Shown here in pieces: positions 55,681 through 63,699 of a DNA stretch of 64,000 nt (position 1 is its first letter; the number at the start of each line of letters is the position of its first letter). This DNA is from Mucilaginibacter gossypii (GTDB taxonomy: Bacteria; Bacteroidota; Bacteroidia; Sphingobacteriales; Sphingobacteriaceae), in assembly GCF_900100945.1 (NCBI RefSeq), contig NZ_FNCG01000004.1, positions 521,345 to 585,344 on the forward strand, given 5' to 3'. Under the pieces are notes generated by a model that was not told the origin of the DNA, searched no databases, and saw nothing but the letters and a program-made list of their open reading frames with translations. The translations under genes were made by a program, and so were the position numbers.

Positions 55681-56970
55681 ATGATTAAAAAGCTATTATT
55701 AATGGGTATGCTGCTTGGCGCCGTACGCGCGGGCGCTCAAACCTACACGCCAACGACCGACAACCTTGCTGCAAGGCAAAACTTCCAGGATATGAAGTTT
55801 GGCCTGTTTATTCACTGGGGTATTTACAGTGAGCTTGGCGCGGGCGAGTGGGTGATGAATGAAAAGCATATCCCTTATGATAGCTATAAACGTTTGGCCG
55901 ATTTCTTTAATCCGCAGGCTTTTAACGCCCACGACTGGGTGATGTTTGCCAAAAAAGCGGGCATGAAGTATATCACCGTTACCTCGCGCCATCATGATGG
56001 GTTCAGCATGTTTGGTACTAAAGCATCGCCGTACAATATTGTTGATGCTACTCCTTACCACAAAGATCCTTTAATGGAACTGGCACAGGAATGTGTTAAG
56101 GAAGGTATTGAGCTGCATTTTTACTATTCGCTATTGGATTGGGGCCGCAAGGATTATGCTTATGGCAGTCCGATAGTTGACGGCAAGCCCGCAAACGGCG
56201 ACTGGGACAGCTACATCAGTTTTATGAAAGCGCAGCTTACGGAACTCATTACCAAATACCCCGGCGTTAAAGGCATTTGGTTTGATGGCCACTGGGAGCG
56301 TGATGTTAACTGGCATTATGACGAGATCTACGGATTGATCCATAAACTGAACCCTGCTATACTGGTAGGCAATAACCATCACCTTGAGCCAAAAGAGGGC
56401 GAAGATTTTCAGATGTTTGAAAAGGATTTGCCCGGAGCTAATACTACAGGTTTCAGCGGTAAATCAAAAATAGGTGCATTACCTTTGGAAACCTGCGAAA
56501 CCATTAACAACAGTTGGGGCTTTAACATTACCGACAGGAGTTTTAAGTCATCCAAACGCATTATCCATTACCTGGTTAACGCGGCCGGTTTAAATGCGAA
56601 CTTTTTATTGAACATAGGCCCGATGCCAAACGGAAAAATTCAGCCTGAATTTACCGATACGCTGGCTGTTGTAGGCGCCTGGGTACAAAAAAATGGCGAA
56701 GCGATTTACGGTACCCGCGGCAGCGGTATCCCGGCACAGCCATGGGGAGTAATCACTCAGAAAGATAAAAACCTGTATGTGCATGTGATGACAGCACCGC
56801 AACAACCCTACGTTTTCATTCCGCAATTAAAAGGAAAAGTAACCAAAGCCGCTTTACTGGCCGATGGCAGCGCGGTGAAATTTAAACAACAAACCGAGGG
56901 CGTGTTTGTATATCTTAGCGGCGTGGCAACCGACCCTAACGATACTATTATTAAACTGACAACTAACTAA
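55681..56970 (+). CDS. Exported GH29 alpha-L-fucosidase 2
   Basis: A 429-residue exported fucosidase (signal MIKKLLLMGMLLGAVRAGAQ). Shared GH29 features with the first copy: FQDMKFGLFIHWGIYSEL, KYITVTSRHHDGFSMFGT, HFYYSLLDWGRKDY and the nucleophile Asp202 in IWFDGHWERD. It diverges strongly from the copy at 51466, so probably handles different linkages. It begins 13 bases after the SDR stop and is inside the operon of cytosolic enzymes. Confidence 0.95.
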   Translation: MIKKLLLMGMLLGAVRAGAQTYTPTTDNLAARQNFQDMKFGLFIHWGIYSELGAGEWVMNEKHIPYDSYKRLADFFNPQAFNAHDWVMFAKKAGMKYITVTSRHHDGFSMFGTKASPYNIVDATPYHKDPLMELAQECVKEGIELHFYYSLLDWGRKDYAYGSPIVDGKPANGDWDSYISFMKAQLTELITKYPGVKGIWFDGHWERDVNWHYDEIYGLIHKLNPAILVGNNHHLEPKEGEDFQMFEKDLPGANTTGFSGKSKIGALPLETCETINNSWGFNITDRSFKSSKRIIHYLVNAAGLNANFLLNIGPMPNGKIQPEFTDTLAVVGAWVQKNGEAIYGTRGSGIPAQPWGVITQKDKNLYVHVMTAPQQPYVFIPQLKGKVTKAALLADGSAVKFKQQTEGVFVYLSGVATDPNDTIIKLTTN

Positions 56971-56982
56971 TACAACGATAAT

Positions 56983-57834
56983 ATGAAACTTATACGATTT
57001 GGCGAGATTGGGAAAGAGAAGCCGGGAATTATACAGAACGATAAAAGATATGATGTATCGGCCTTTGGCGAAGATTACACCGAACAGTTTTTTGAAACAG
57101 ATGGCATCAACCGCCTTACCGCTTTTGTACAGGATAATTTACTGCCCGAAGTTGCCGATGATGTACGCTTAGGAAGCCCTATCGTGCGCCCTTCAAAACT
57201 GGTTTGTATTGGTCTTAACTATGCCGACCATGCCAAAGAAACCAATGCACCGCTGCCGCCTGAGCCGGTGATCTTTATGAAAGCTACCACCGCTATTGTT
57301 GGTCCGTTTGATGATATCATGATCCCTAAAAACTCCGTAAAAACCGATTGGGAAGTGGAACTTGCTGTGGTTATCGGGAAAAAAGCATCGTATGTGGAAG
57401 AAGCTGAGGCTATGGATTATGTGGCCGGTTACGTACTGCACAATGACGTAAGCGAGCGTGAGTTCCAACTGGAGCGTAATGGTACCTGGGATAAAGGTAA
57501 AGGCTGCGACACCTTTGCGCCGCTTGGTCCGTTTTTAGCTACACCTGATGAAATTGCTGATCCGCATAACCTGCGCCTATGGTTAAAAGTTAACGGCGAA
57601 ACCATGCAGGACGGTACTACCTCAAACTTTATATTTAACCTGCCGCACCTGATCTCGTATACCAGCCAGTTCATGACCCTGCTGCCGGGCGATATTATAT
57701 CGACAGGTACACCTGCAGGTGTTGGATTAGGAATGAAGCCGCCGATCTACTTAAAAGCGGGCGACGTGGTAGAATTAGGTATTGAAGGCCTGGGTGAATC
57801 AAAACAAAACCTGATAGCTTATGCTAAAAATTGA
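56983..57834 (+). CDS. Fumarylacetoacetate hydrolase-family enzyme, probable 2,4-diketo-3-deoxy-L-fuconate hydrolase
   Basis: A 283-residue FAH-superfamily protein. The catalytic part shows IGLNYADHAKETNAPLPPEP, FMKATTAIVGPFDDI, DWEVELAVVIGKKA and GYVLHNDVSEREFQ, including the acidic metal ligands. LLPGDIISTGTPAGVGLGM closes the active site. By context it splits 2,4-diketo-3-deoxy-L-fuconate to pyruvate and L-lactate. Its end overlaps the next gene by 14 bases. Confidence 0.9.
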   Translation: MKLIRFGEIGKEKPGIIQNDKRYDVSAFGEDYTEQFFETDGINRLTAFVQDNLLPEVADDVRLGSPIVRPSKLVCIGLNYADHAKETNAPLPPEPVIFMKATTAIVGPFDDIMIPKNSVKTDWEVELAVVIGKKASYVEEAEAMDYVAGYVLHNDVSEREFQLERNGTWDKGKGCDTFAPLGPFLATPDEIADPHNLRLWLKVNGETMQDGTTSNFIFNLPHLISYTSQFMTLLPGDIISTGTPAGVGLGMKPPIYLKAGDVVELGIEGLGESKQNLIAYAKN

Positions 57835-58654
57835 TGCACATCAGCATTTCTGGCAATACAACCCGGTAAGGGACAGCTGGATCACTGAAGACATGCAGGT
57901 AATAGGGCGGGATTTTTATCCCGAAGACCTGTTACCTGTACTGCAAAAACACGGCATGGATGGCAGTGTCGCCGTCCAGGCCGATCAGTCGGAAAAGGAA
58001 ACGGAATTTCTGTTAGATCTGGCATCCGTTAATCCCTTCATCAAAGGGGTAGTAGGCTGGATAGATTTGAAAGCCGATGATCTGGAAGACCGCCTGCATC
58101 ATTTTAAGAAATACGAAAAGCTTAAAGGCTTCCGGCATATTCTGCAGTCGGAGCCCGATGAGCAATATATGCTTGATCCGCAATTTAAAAAAGGCATCGC
58201 CGCTTTGGGCAAACACGGATACACTTATGATATCCTCATCTTCCCTAACCATTTGCCGTATGCCGCGCAATTGGCAGCTGAATTTCCGGATCAAAAGTTT
58301 GTGCTCGACCACATGGCCAAGCCCTACATCAAAGCCGGGAAAATAGATGGCTGGAAACAGGATATCGAAAAGCTGGCAAGCTATCCCAATGTATCCTGCA
58401 AGGTATCGGCCCTGCTCACCGAGGCGGACTGGGACAACACTCCCGCAGCTGATTTTATCCCTTATATCGATATTGTATTCAACGCTTTCGGTATCAACCG
58501 GGTATTGTTCGGCTCCGACTGGCCAGTGTGCCTCCTGGCCGGAGGCTATGAAAAAACAATGGAGGTAATGGACCTGTATGCTGAAAGACTATCAGCTGCA
58601 GAAAAGGAATTGTTTTTTGGTGGGAACGCGGCTGCTTTTTACGGTTTAGGGTAA
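57821..58654 (+). CDS. COG3618 amidohydrolase, probable L-fucono-lactonase
   Basis: A 277-residue TIM-barrel amidohydrolase: metal pair HQHFW (His7 and His9), FRHILQSEPDEQY, VLDHMAKPYIKAG with the third His, and FGSDWPVCLLAGGY with the catalytic Asp. COG3618 proteins hydrolyse sugar lactones, and fucono-1,5-lactonase belongs to it. Together with its neighbours that is the likely substrate. It shares 14 bases with the FAH gene and is last in the operon. Confidence 0.9.
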   Translation: MLKIDAHQHFWQYNPVRDSWITEDMQVIGRDFYPEDLLPVLQKHGMDGSVAVQADQSEKETEFLLDLASVNPFIKGVVGWIDLKADDLEDRLHHFKKYEKLKGFRHILQSEPDEQYMLDPQFKKGIAALGKHGYTYDILIFPNHLPYAAQLAAEFPDQKFVLDHMAKPYIKAGKIDGWKQDIEKLASYPNVSCKVSALLTEADWDNTPAADFIPYIDIVFNAFGINRVLFGSDWPVCLLAGGYEKTMEVMDLYAERLSAAEKELFFGGNAAAFYGLG

Positions 58655-58681
58655 ATTCCAGATACTTAAAAGTACCTAAAA

Positions 58682-58829
58682 TGTCATTTCGATAGAGCAT
58701 TGGGGCGCTGAGCGCCGGGGGCGAAAGAGAAATCTTATACGACTAACAAGAACGCATGTTCGGGACAGGGCGCATAAGATTTCTCCTCACGCCATCACTA
58801 TCTCCCTGCCCGCCTTCGTCGAAATGACA
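58682..58829. repeat. TGTCATTTCGA nested palindrome
   Basis: Outer arms TGTCATTTCGA (58682-58692) and TCGAAATGACA (58819-58829) match perfectly. Inner arms at 58727-58741 and 58771-58785 (GAGAAATCTTATACG and CGCATAAGATTTCTC) pair at 14 of 15. Follows the fucose operon. Confidence 0.8.
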
Positions 58830-59164
58830 ATTCTTTTTATTCATTTCACGTTCCATAATCTCATCAAATTCCGCGTTTTTACGATACTTCGCCACTGTAC
58901 TAAAATCACTAAACTGTGCTGTATATTATTTATTTCAAAACGATAGGCTCTATTATCAATATGATAGCGCAGTGTTTAGTGCATTTAATTATAAATCAAT
59001 TAAATGTCAGCATAAATGTAATATTACGGTAACACAGAGCGTCAGATATAAGTATGGCACACATTTAGCTGTATGTACACATGATGGGTATAAAATAACA
59101 TTAAAAAGGCGAACCATTTCTCTCCCGATAACGTTATATGGGTACCAATCAGACTTAAATTTTT
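58830..59164. other. Intergenic region without a convincing gene
   Basis: About 335 bases, AT-rich. A 102-codon frame begins at 58972 and runs into the small membrane protein gene in another frame; its composition (many Tyr, Cys, His, Thr) is not like a normal protein. Nothing else recognised. Confidence 0.5.
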
Positions 59165-59383
59165 ATGTTAGACGTTATGTACACAACCCTGTTACAAGTT
59201 GTAGTCCTGCTTGCGGTTTTCATTTTGCCGATGTTCATATTTGGCAAAAAGATCAGGAACAAAAAAGTAAAGACCGTTAATTATAAGATAGATACCGATA
59301 CCTCTGAGGCCCGATATGCTATTAATGAAAATGGCTTCCTTGAAGAAATAAACACAGGCAAGCTGTCAAAGCACCGTAGTTGA
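59165..59383 (+). CDS. Small single-helix membrane protein
   Basis: A 72-residue protein with one N-terminal helix (YTTLLQVVVLLAVFILPMFI) and a polar C-terminus (YKIDTDTSEARYAINENGFL). A terminator follows the stop by 13 bases, which supports a transcribed gene. No family recognised. Confidence 0.6.
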   Translation: MLDVMYTTLLQVVVLLAVFILPMFIFGKKIRNKKVKTVNYKIDTDTSEARYAINENGFLEEINTGKLSKHRS

Positions 59384-59396
59384 GTGCAAAACATAC

Positions 59397-59430
59397 AAAA
59401 GCAAAGCACACTTTTGCCTGCTTTGCTTTT
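59397..59430. terminator. Hairpin terminator
   Basis: AAAAGCAAAGCA (59397-59408) and TGCTTTGCTTTT (59419-59430) pair perfectly around a 10-base loop. T-runs on both strands let it serve the small membrane protein gene and the leftward DinB gene. Confidence 0.85.
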
Positions 59431-59464
59431 GTATTTAAAAACTGATCTTATTACTCCTGTTTTT

Positions 59465-59962
59465 TCAGAAGCCCTGCTCATCGGCACTTGGGCCGTAGCT
59501 GCCCGGTATCGGGATATCCAGTAAACGTAAATAAACTCCCAACTGTGCCCTGTGGTGTACAATCTGGCAGTAAGTCATCCTGATCACTTCTGCTTTTGTC
59601 CGCTGATTAAGGATCTGTTCGCCATTACGGAGCGTCCAGATTTTATCAAACGTACTAACGTCAGCTTTTTGCAGGCTCGAATAGCCATCGGCCAATGAAT
59701 CCTCAAACAACTTCAGCAAATCGGCAGTGCCGCTCACTTTTTTAGGCTCGTAAGGTACAGTGGCAAAATCCAGTTCGTCGGTATTTAAGGTAATAGTAAC
59801 CCAGGTAGGTAATTCAGCAATGTGGGTCGAGAGCTGTTCAATGGTCATGCTTTTAGGGTGCGGCTTCCACTGGTATTTATCGTCGGGGATGCGGCTCAGC
59901 ATTTTTTCGGTGGTTTGAGCTTCCTGCTCCATCTCCTGCAATAACGATTTCAAAGTGTCCAT
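59465..59962 (-). CDS. DinB-family protein
   Basis: A 165-residue four-helix protein of the DinB superfamily from the ATG at 59962 (the frame is open to 59998). Typical features are WKPHPKSMTIEQLSTHIAEL with the first metal His, and QIVHHRAQLGVYLRLLDIPI with the His pair near the C-terminus. The family holds a metal ion; many members are thiol-dependent or of unknown activity. Isolated gene, ending near a terminator. Confidence 0.9.
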   Translation of the reverse strand: MDTLKSLLQEMEQEAQTTEKMLSRIPDDKYQWKPHPKSMTIEQLSTHIAELPTWVTITLNTDELDFATVPYEPKKVSGTADLLKLFEDSLADGYSSLQKADVSTFDKIWTLRNGEQILNQRTKAEVIRMTYCQIVHHRAQLGVYLRLLDIPIPGSYGPSADEQGF

Positions 59963-60201
59963 AAGTGTTGTTGTTTGTTTTATGATGTAAAATAACAAAG
60001 GGGTAATGACAGCCCTATGTCAGCAGGGACCGGGGAGGGTAATATTATTTTTCTGAACCGTGATTTTTAGGATTGGCAGGATGTTGTTGGTGGATAGGGT
60101 TCATTACCCGCTCTGTTAATATACCCTGATGATAGGTACTTGAGATTTTTCCATGAGTGGTTTTGCTGATTAAATATTAACTTCGTAAAACCTTATAACA
60201 A

Positions 60202-60681
60202 ATGAAGAAACAAAACCTGTTGTTGCCGGCAATTTTAGCGTTGGCTATCGCATCCTGCAAGAAAGAAAAAAATGATCAGTCCAAAGATATTCCTGTAACA
60301 ACTCTTATTATTGGCAATTGGAAAGCCACTTCAATAGCCGAAATAGATTATACAGATGGAATACGCACTGGCTATGATACTATTGCAAATTATCCTTTAA
60401 TACAATTTAAACAATTTAATAAAGATGGCACCGGAACAAGTACGAACAATTTATTTACTTATGAAAAGTTCAACTTCAGTATTTCCGGTAGAACGTTAAC
60501 GCTTACAAACGATACAGTAACAGATTATAACGACAAAACAAAAAGCAGGCTACCTGATAGGGTATTTAAAATAATAAAAGTGAACTCAGCTACTCTTGGT
60601 TTATACTATGAAGTTCCGCCGTATGTAGAGGATGGAAAAAATAAAAGCTTCACACAAAATACTTACTACACCAGGCAGTAA
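60202..60681 (+). CDS. Exported lipoprotein, lipocalin-like
   Basis: A 159-residue lipoprotein (signal LLLPAILALAIA then SCKKEKND). The mature part, IGNWKATSIAEIDY, IQFKQFNKDGTGTSTNNLFT, FSISGRTLTLTNDTVTDYND and RVFKIIKVNSATLGLYYEV, follows the lipocalin-like DUF pattern often found in Bacteroidota. More AT-rich than neighbours. Role unknown. Confidence 0.78.
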   Translation: MKKQNLLLPAILALAIASCKKEKNDQSKDIPVTTLIIGNWKATSIAEIDYTDGIRTGYDTIANYPLIQFKQFNKDGTGTSTNNLFTYEKFNFSISGRTLTLTNDTVTDYNDKTKSRLPDRVFKIIKVNSATLGLYYEVPPYVEDGKNKSFTQNTYYTRQ

Positions 60682-60707
60682 TGTAAGTATTGAATAAATT
60701 TGCAGCT

Positions 60708-61505
60708 ATGAGTTACACACCACCACAGCTCCGCACCGTTAACGTGATCCGTTACGTAACGCCTTTGCGCGAGGGCGGGTCATTACCGGCCATTGCCGAA
60801 GCTGATGACGAATTTTTATATGTACTGAAATTCCGTGGGGCAGGCCAGGGGGTAAAAGCCCTCATTGCCGAACTTATTGGCTGCGAAATAGCACGCCTGT
60901 TAGGTTTCAAGGTCCCTGAGCTGGTATTTGCCAATTTAGATGAAGCCTTCGGCCGTTCGGAGGCTGATGAAGAGATCCAGGACCTGCTGAAGTTTAGTGT
61001 AGGGCTTAACCTGGCGCTGCATTATTTGTCGGGCGCTATTACTTTCGATCCGGCGGTAACTATTGTTGATGGCAAACTGGCTTCGCAAATAGTTTGGTTC
61101 GATTGTTTGCTTACCAATGTAGACCGCACCGCCCGTAATACCAATATGCTGATATGGCATAAAGAATTGTGGATGATTGATAACGGCGCCGCGCTGTATT
61201 TCCATCACTCATGGAATAACTGGCAGGAAATGGCTACCCGCCCGTTTTTACAGGTGAAAGACCATGTGCTGCTGCCCCGCGCCAACCAACTGGATACGGT
61301 TGATGCTGAATTTAAAGCAATCCTAACGCCCGAAAAGATCCGTGATATTGTGGGCTTGATCCCCGACGAGTGGATCACCTACCGCGATTTTGAAGAAACG
61401 CCTGAAGAAGTGCGGAATATATATGCCGAGTTTTTAATAACCCGGCTGACCGCTTCAGATGTATTGGTTAACGCCGCAAAACAAGCCCTATATGCAGGTA
61501 TTTGA
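60708..61505 (+). CDS. HipA-like kinase
   Basis: A 265-residue protein from the ATG at 60708 (TTG at 60690 would add six). The kinase motifs of the HipA branch are present: YVLKFRGAGQGVKALIAELI near the nucleotide-binding part, catalytic DRTARNTNMLIWH, and WMIDNGAALYFHHSW with the metal-binding Asp. HipA kinases phosphorylate a protein or tRNA synthetase, but this short form lacks the N-terminal HipA segment and has no HipB antitoxin gene upstream. It overlaps the following DUF3037 gene by 14 bases, a recurring pair. Confidence 0.88.
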   Translation: MSYTPPQLRTVNVIRYVTPLREGGSLPAIAEADDEFLYVLKFRGAGQGVKALIAELIGCEIARLLGFKVPELVFANLDEAFGRSEADEEIQDLLKFSVGLNLALHYLSGAITFDPAVTIVDGKLASQIVWFDCLLTNVDRTARNTNMLIWHKELWMIDNGAALYFHHSWNNWQEMATRPFLQVKDHVLLPRANQLDTVDAEFKAILTPEKIRDIVGLIPDEWITYRDFEETPEEVRNIYAEFLITRLTASDVLVNAAKQALYAGI

Positions 61506-61866
61506 GTACGCCATAATCCGCGTTGTACCAAGGGTGGAGCGCGAAGAGTTTATCAATATAGGGGTGATCCTGTTTTGTCCCAAACAAAAATTTTTAAAAG
61601 TATTGTTCAAGGCTGATGATGCAAGGTTAGCTGCCTTTTGCGGTGACCTTGACCTGGATTGCCTGAAGGAAAATATTAATTCGCTTGAGCGGATCTGTAA
61701 TGGCGAAAAAGATGCAGGGCCAATAGCTCAGTTAGATCAGCCATCACGCTTCCGTTGGCTTACGGCTACACGCAGTACGGTGGTGCAGGCATCCAAAGTG
61801 CATCCGGGCATGACCGCTGATGCGGAGGCTACGCTGAACAGGTTGTTTGAGCAGATGGTGTTGTGA
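61492..61866 (+). CDS. DUF3037 protein, partner of the HipA-like kinase
   Basis: A 124-residue soluble protein from the ATG at 61492. The DUF3037 pattern shows in FEYAIIRVVPRVEREEFINI, GVILFCPKQKFLKVLFKADD and RFRWLTATRSTVVQASKVHP. It starts 14 bases inside the kinase gene, so translation is likely coupled. The pairing of these two families suggests one functional unit. The role is unknown; it may regulate the kinase or be its substrate. Confidence 0.88.
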   Translation: MQVFEYAIIRVVPRVEREEFINIGVILFCPKQKFLKVLFKADDARLAAFCGDLDLDCLKENINSLERICNGEKDAGPIAQLDQPSRFRWLTATRSTVVQASKVHPGMTADAEATLNRLFEQMVL

Positions 61867-61913
61867 TGATATTTGCCCGTGAGGACACAGGCAAAGGGGA
61901 AGACAAGAAACTC

Positions 61914-62010
61914 GCGCTCGTTTGTAACGAGTGCGTAGCTGGGTTTGCGTTTATAACGCACAGGCGATACAATCGCCAAACCATATTAAGCGCTCGTTGC
62001 AAACGAGCGC
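61914..62010. repeat. GCGCTCGTT palindromic element
   Basis: Two related palindromes, GCGCTCGTTTGTAACGAG at 61914 and CGCTCGTTGCAAACGAGCGC ending at 62010, flank two small hairpins (TGCGTTTATAACGCA and GGCGATACAATCGCC). Together they could fold as a cloverleaf-like structure about 97 bases long. Not a tRNA. Confidence 0.75.
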
Positions 62011-62058
62011 AAGGAGGGAAGCTATTGGAACTTTGTTTATGATACCACTCCTATACAA

Positions 62059-62469
62059 ATGCATTCCGCCACAGCGACTTTTGAAGCCGAACTTAATAAA
62101 GCTTTGGACATACTAAAACTCAATAATGGTTATGATGGAAGGATAGTGCTCAATGAAATCTTCATATCTGTTTTACAAGCCACTTCTGTTAATAAGACCG
62201 ATTCGGCAAACCTAAAGATCAACGGTTATGGAACACGAACCTTTCCTGATACTTGTTTGATGGTTGATGAGGAAAATTACAAGTCGATACTAAAATCTGC
62301 ACAGAGTGATTCCTTAGTCAACTTTTATATAGGAAGTGTATTTTTAAATCATCAAAGAATTTTTAACATCAACTATCCTGCTTTAAAGCAAGGTAAAAAA
62401 ACATATTATAAAATTGACGTTTACAGACAACCATGCGTTATGGATGCGGTGCCAATCGCTATAGATTAA
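62059..62469 (+). CDS. Hypothetical protein, possibly truncated
   Basis: A 136-residue soluble protein (MHSATATFEAELNKALDILK at the start, then YDGRIVLNEIFISVLQATSV). No signal peptide, no family recognised. It begins 49 bases after a palindromic element, and no promoter is evident, so it might be a gene whose 5' part was cut off. Confidence 0.55.
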   Translation: MHSATATFEAELNKALDILKLNNGYDGRIVLNEIFISVLQATSVNKTDSANLKINGYGTRTFPDTCLMVDEENYKSILKSAQSDSLVNFYIGSVFLNHQRIFNINYPALKQGKKTYYKIDVYRQPCVMDAVPIAID

Positions 62470-62628
62470 TTATGTACGGCAGTATTTGTGTTAACCCGCC
62501 GCGACAGTGTTACAGTGTTGTCATCAACTTCTAATCCCCCCTACATCACCTCTCACCCCCCACTTTTACTAACGCCGACCCTGTAAATCCCTTATTTTTA
62601 TATCACAATTATAACCACGGGGATTTTT

Positions 62629-63474
62629 ATGATCTATCAAATCAATATCAGGAAAGTAATACTGTTTGCCATCGTGCTTTGCATGGCATTTTTTTGTGTA
62701 AGCAGCGCCCATGCCCAAAGCCATAAAAAATTCAAAGTAATAGCCTTTTATACCGGCCGGAGCGACCTGGCGCATATCAGCTTTGTGCACGAGGCTAATC
62801 GCTGGTTTCCTAAAATGGCTGAAAAGTACAATTTTACCTACGACAGCACCAACAACTGGGCAAATATGAACCCGGAGTTTTTGGCCAAATACCAGTTAGT
62901 AATATTTTTAGACACCCGCACTGATAACCCCGAACAGCGTGCAGCTTTTGAACAGTATATGAAAAAGGGCGGCGCCTGGATGGGGTTTCATTTTTCGGCC
63001 TTCGCGCTTACGCCCTCGGACTTTCCGCAAAACTGGGACTGGTACCATAACGAGTTCCTTGGTTCGGGACAATATGTGAGCAATACCTGGCACCCAACTT
63101 CGGCGATTTTAAGAGTTGAGGATGCTAATCATCCGGTAATCAAAGGCCTGCCCACCATTTTTAAAACAAACCCTAACGAATGGTACCGCTGGGAACACGA
63201 TCTCCGCAAAAATCCGGATATCGATATCCTGCTTGCGGTTGATTCAACAAGTTTTCCCTTGGGTACAGGCCCAAAGCAACACGAGATCTGGCATAGCGGT
63301 TACTACCCCGTAGCCTGGACTAATAAAAATTACCGCATGGTTTATTTCAACATAGGCCATAATGATATGGACTATGACGGCGGCACCAACAAAGAGTTAT
63401 CGCAAACTTTTGAAAATGCCGATGTTGATAAACTGATCATCAACTCGCTGCTTTGGTTAGGCAGAGGAAAGTAG
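62629..63474 (+). CDS. Exported ThuA-domain protein
   Basis: A 281-residue exported protein (hydrophobic signal VILFAIVLCMAFFCVSSAHA). The ThuA fold (glutamine amidotransferase-like) is shown by KVIAFYTGRSDLAHISFVHE, VIFLDTRTDNPEQRAAFEQY, YMKKGGAWMGFHFSAFAL and NYRMVYFNIGHNDMDYDGG. ThuA-like proteins are associated with sugar utilisation, including trehalose, in many bacteria; the role here is not fixed. Confidence 0.9.
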   Translation: MIYQINIRKVILFAIVLCMAFFCVSSAHAQSHKKFKVIAFYTGRSDLAHISFVHEANRWFPKMAEKYNFTYDSTNNWANMNPEFLAKYQLVIFLDTRTDNPEQRAAFEQYMKKGGAWMGFHFSAFALTPSDFPQNWDWYHNEFLGSGQYVSNTWHPTSAILRVEDANHPVIKGLPTIFKTNPNEWYRWEHDLRKNPDIDILLAVDSTSFPLGTGPKQHEIWHSGYYPVAWTNKNYRMVYFNIGHNDMDYDGGTNKELSQTFENADVDKLIINSLLWLGRGK

Positions 63475-63581
63475 TGTCACCAGCCCACTGAAGCAGAAGT
63501 TTTATTTTTACGTGGGTTTAGGCGTCCACGCCCTGAACCGTAACCTAAGAAAAAAACTCTTCAAAAGTGGGGGAATGTGCG

Positions 63582-63689
63582 ATTCCCCTCTTGAGAGGGG
63601 CGGAGGGGTGTGTTATTCTACGTGGGGCTTATCGCTTGTATAACACACCCCCTGCTCCCGCTCTTTCCCACCGCGCCCCCTCTCAAGAG
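63582..63689. repeat. CCCCTCTTGAGAGGGG palindrome, truncated on the right by the insertion sequence
   Basis: ATTCCCCTCTTGAGAGGGGC starts at 63582. Inner arms AGGGGTGTGTTAT (63604-63616) and ATAACACACCCCCT (63640-63653) pair. The right outer arm (CCCCCTCTCAAGAG) stops at 63689 where TAATAGCCC begins. A full copy would end in GGGGAAT, so the right end is lost. Confidence 0.75.
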
Positions 63690-63699
63690 TAATAGCCCA

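Noticed and set aside
58972..59280. 102-codon frame before the small membrane protein gene
   Set aside because: Composition rich in Tyr, Cys and His, no hydrophobic pattern or motif, overlaps a better gene in another frame.
60708..61866. Standard HipBA toxin-antitoxin operon
   Set aside because: No HipB-type helix-turn-helix gene before the kinase; the partner is DUF3037 instead.
61914..62010. tRNA gene
   Set aside because: No T-loop GTTC-x-A, no anticodon arm of the right size; the stems are simple palindromes.
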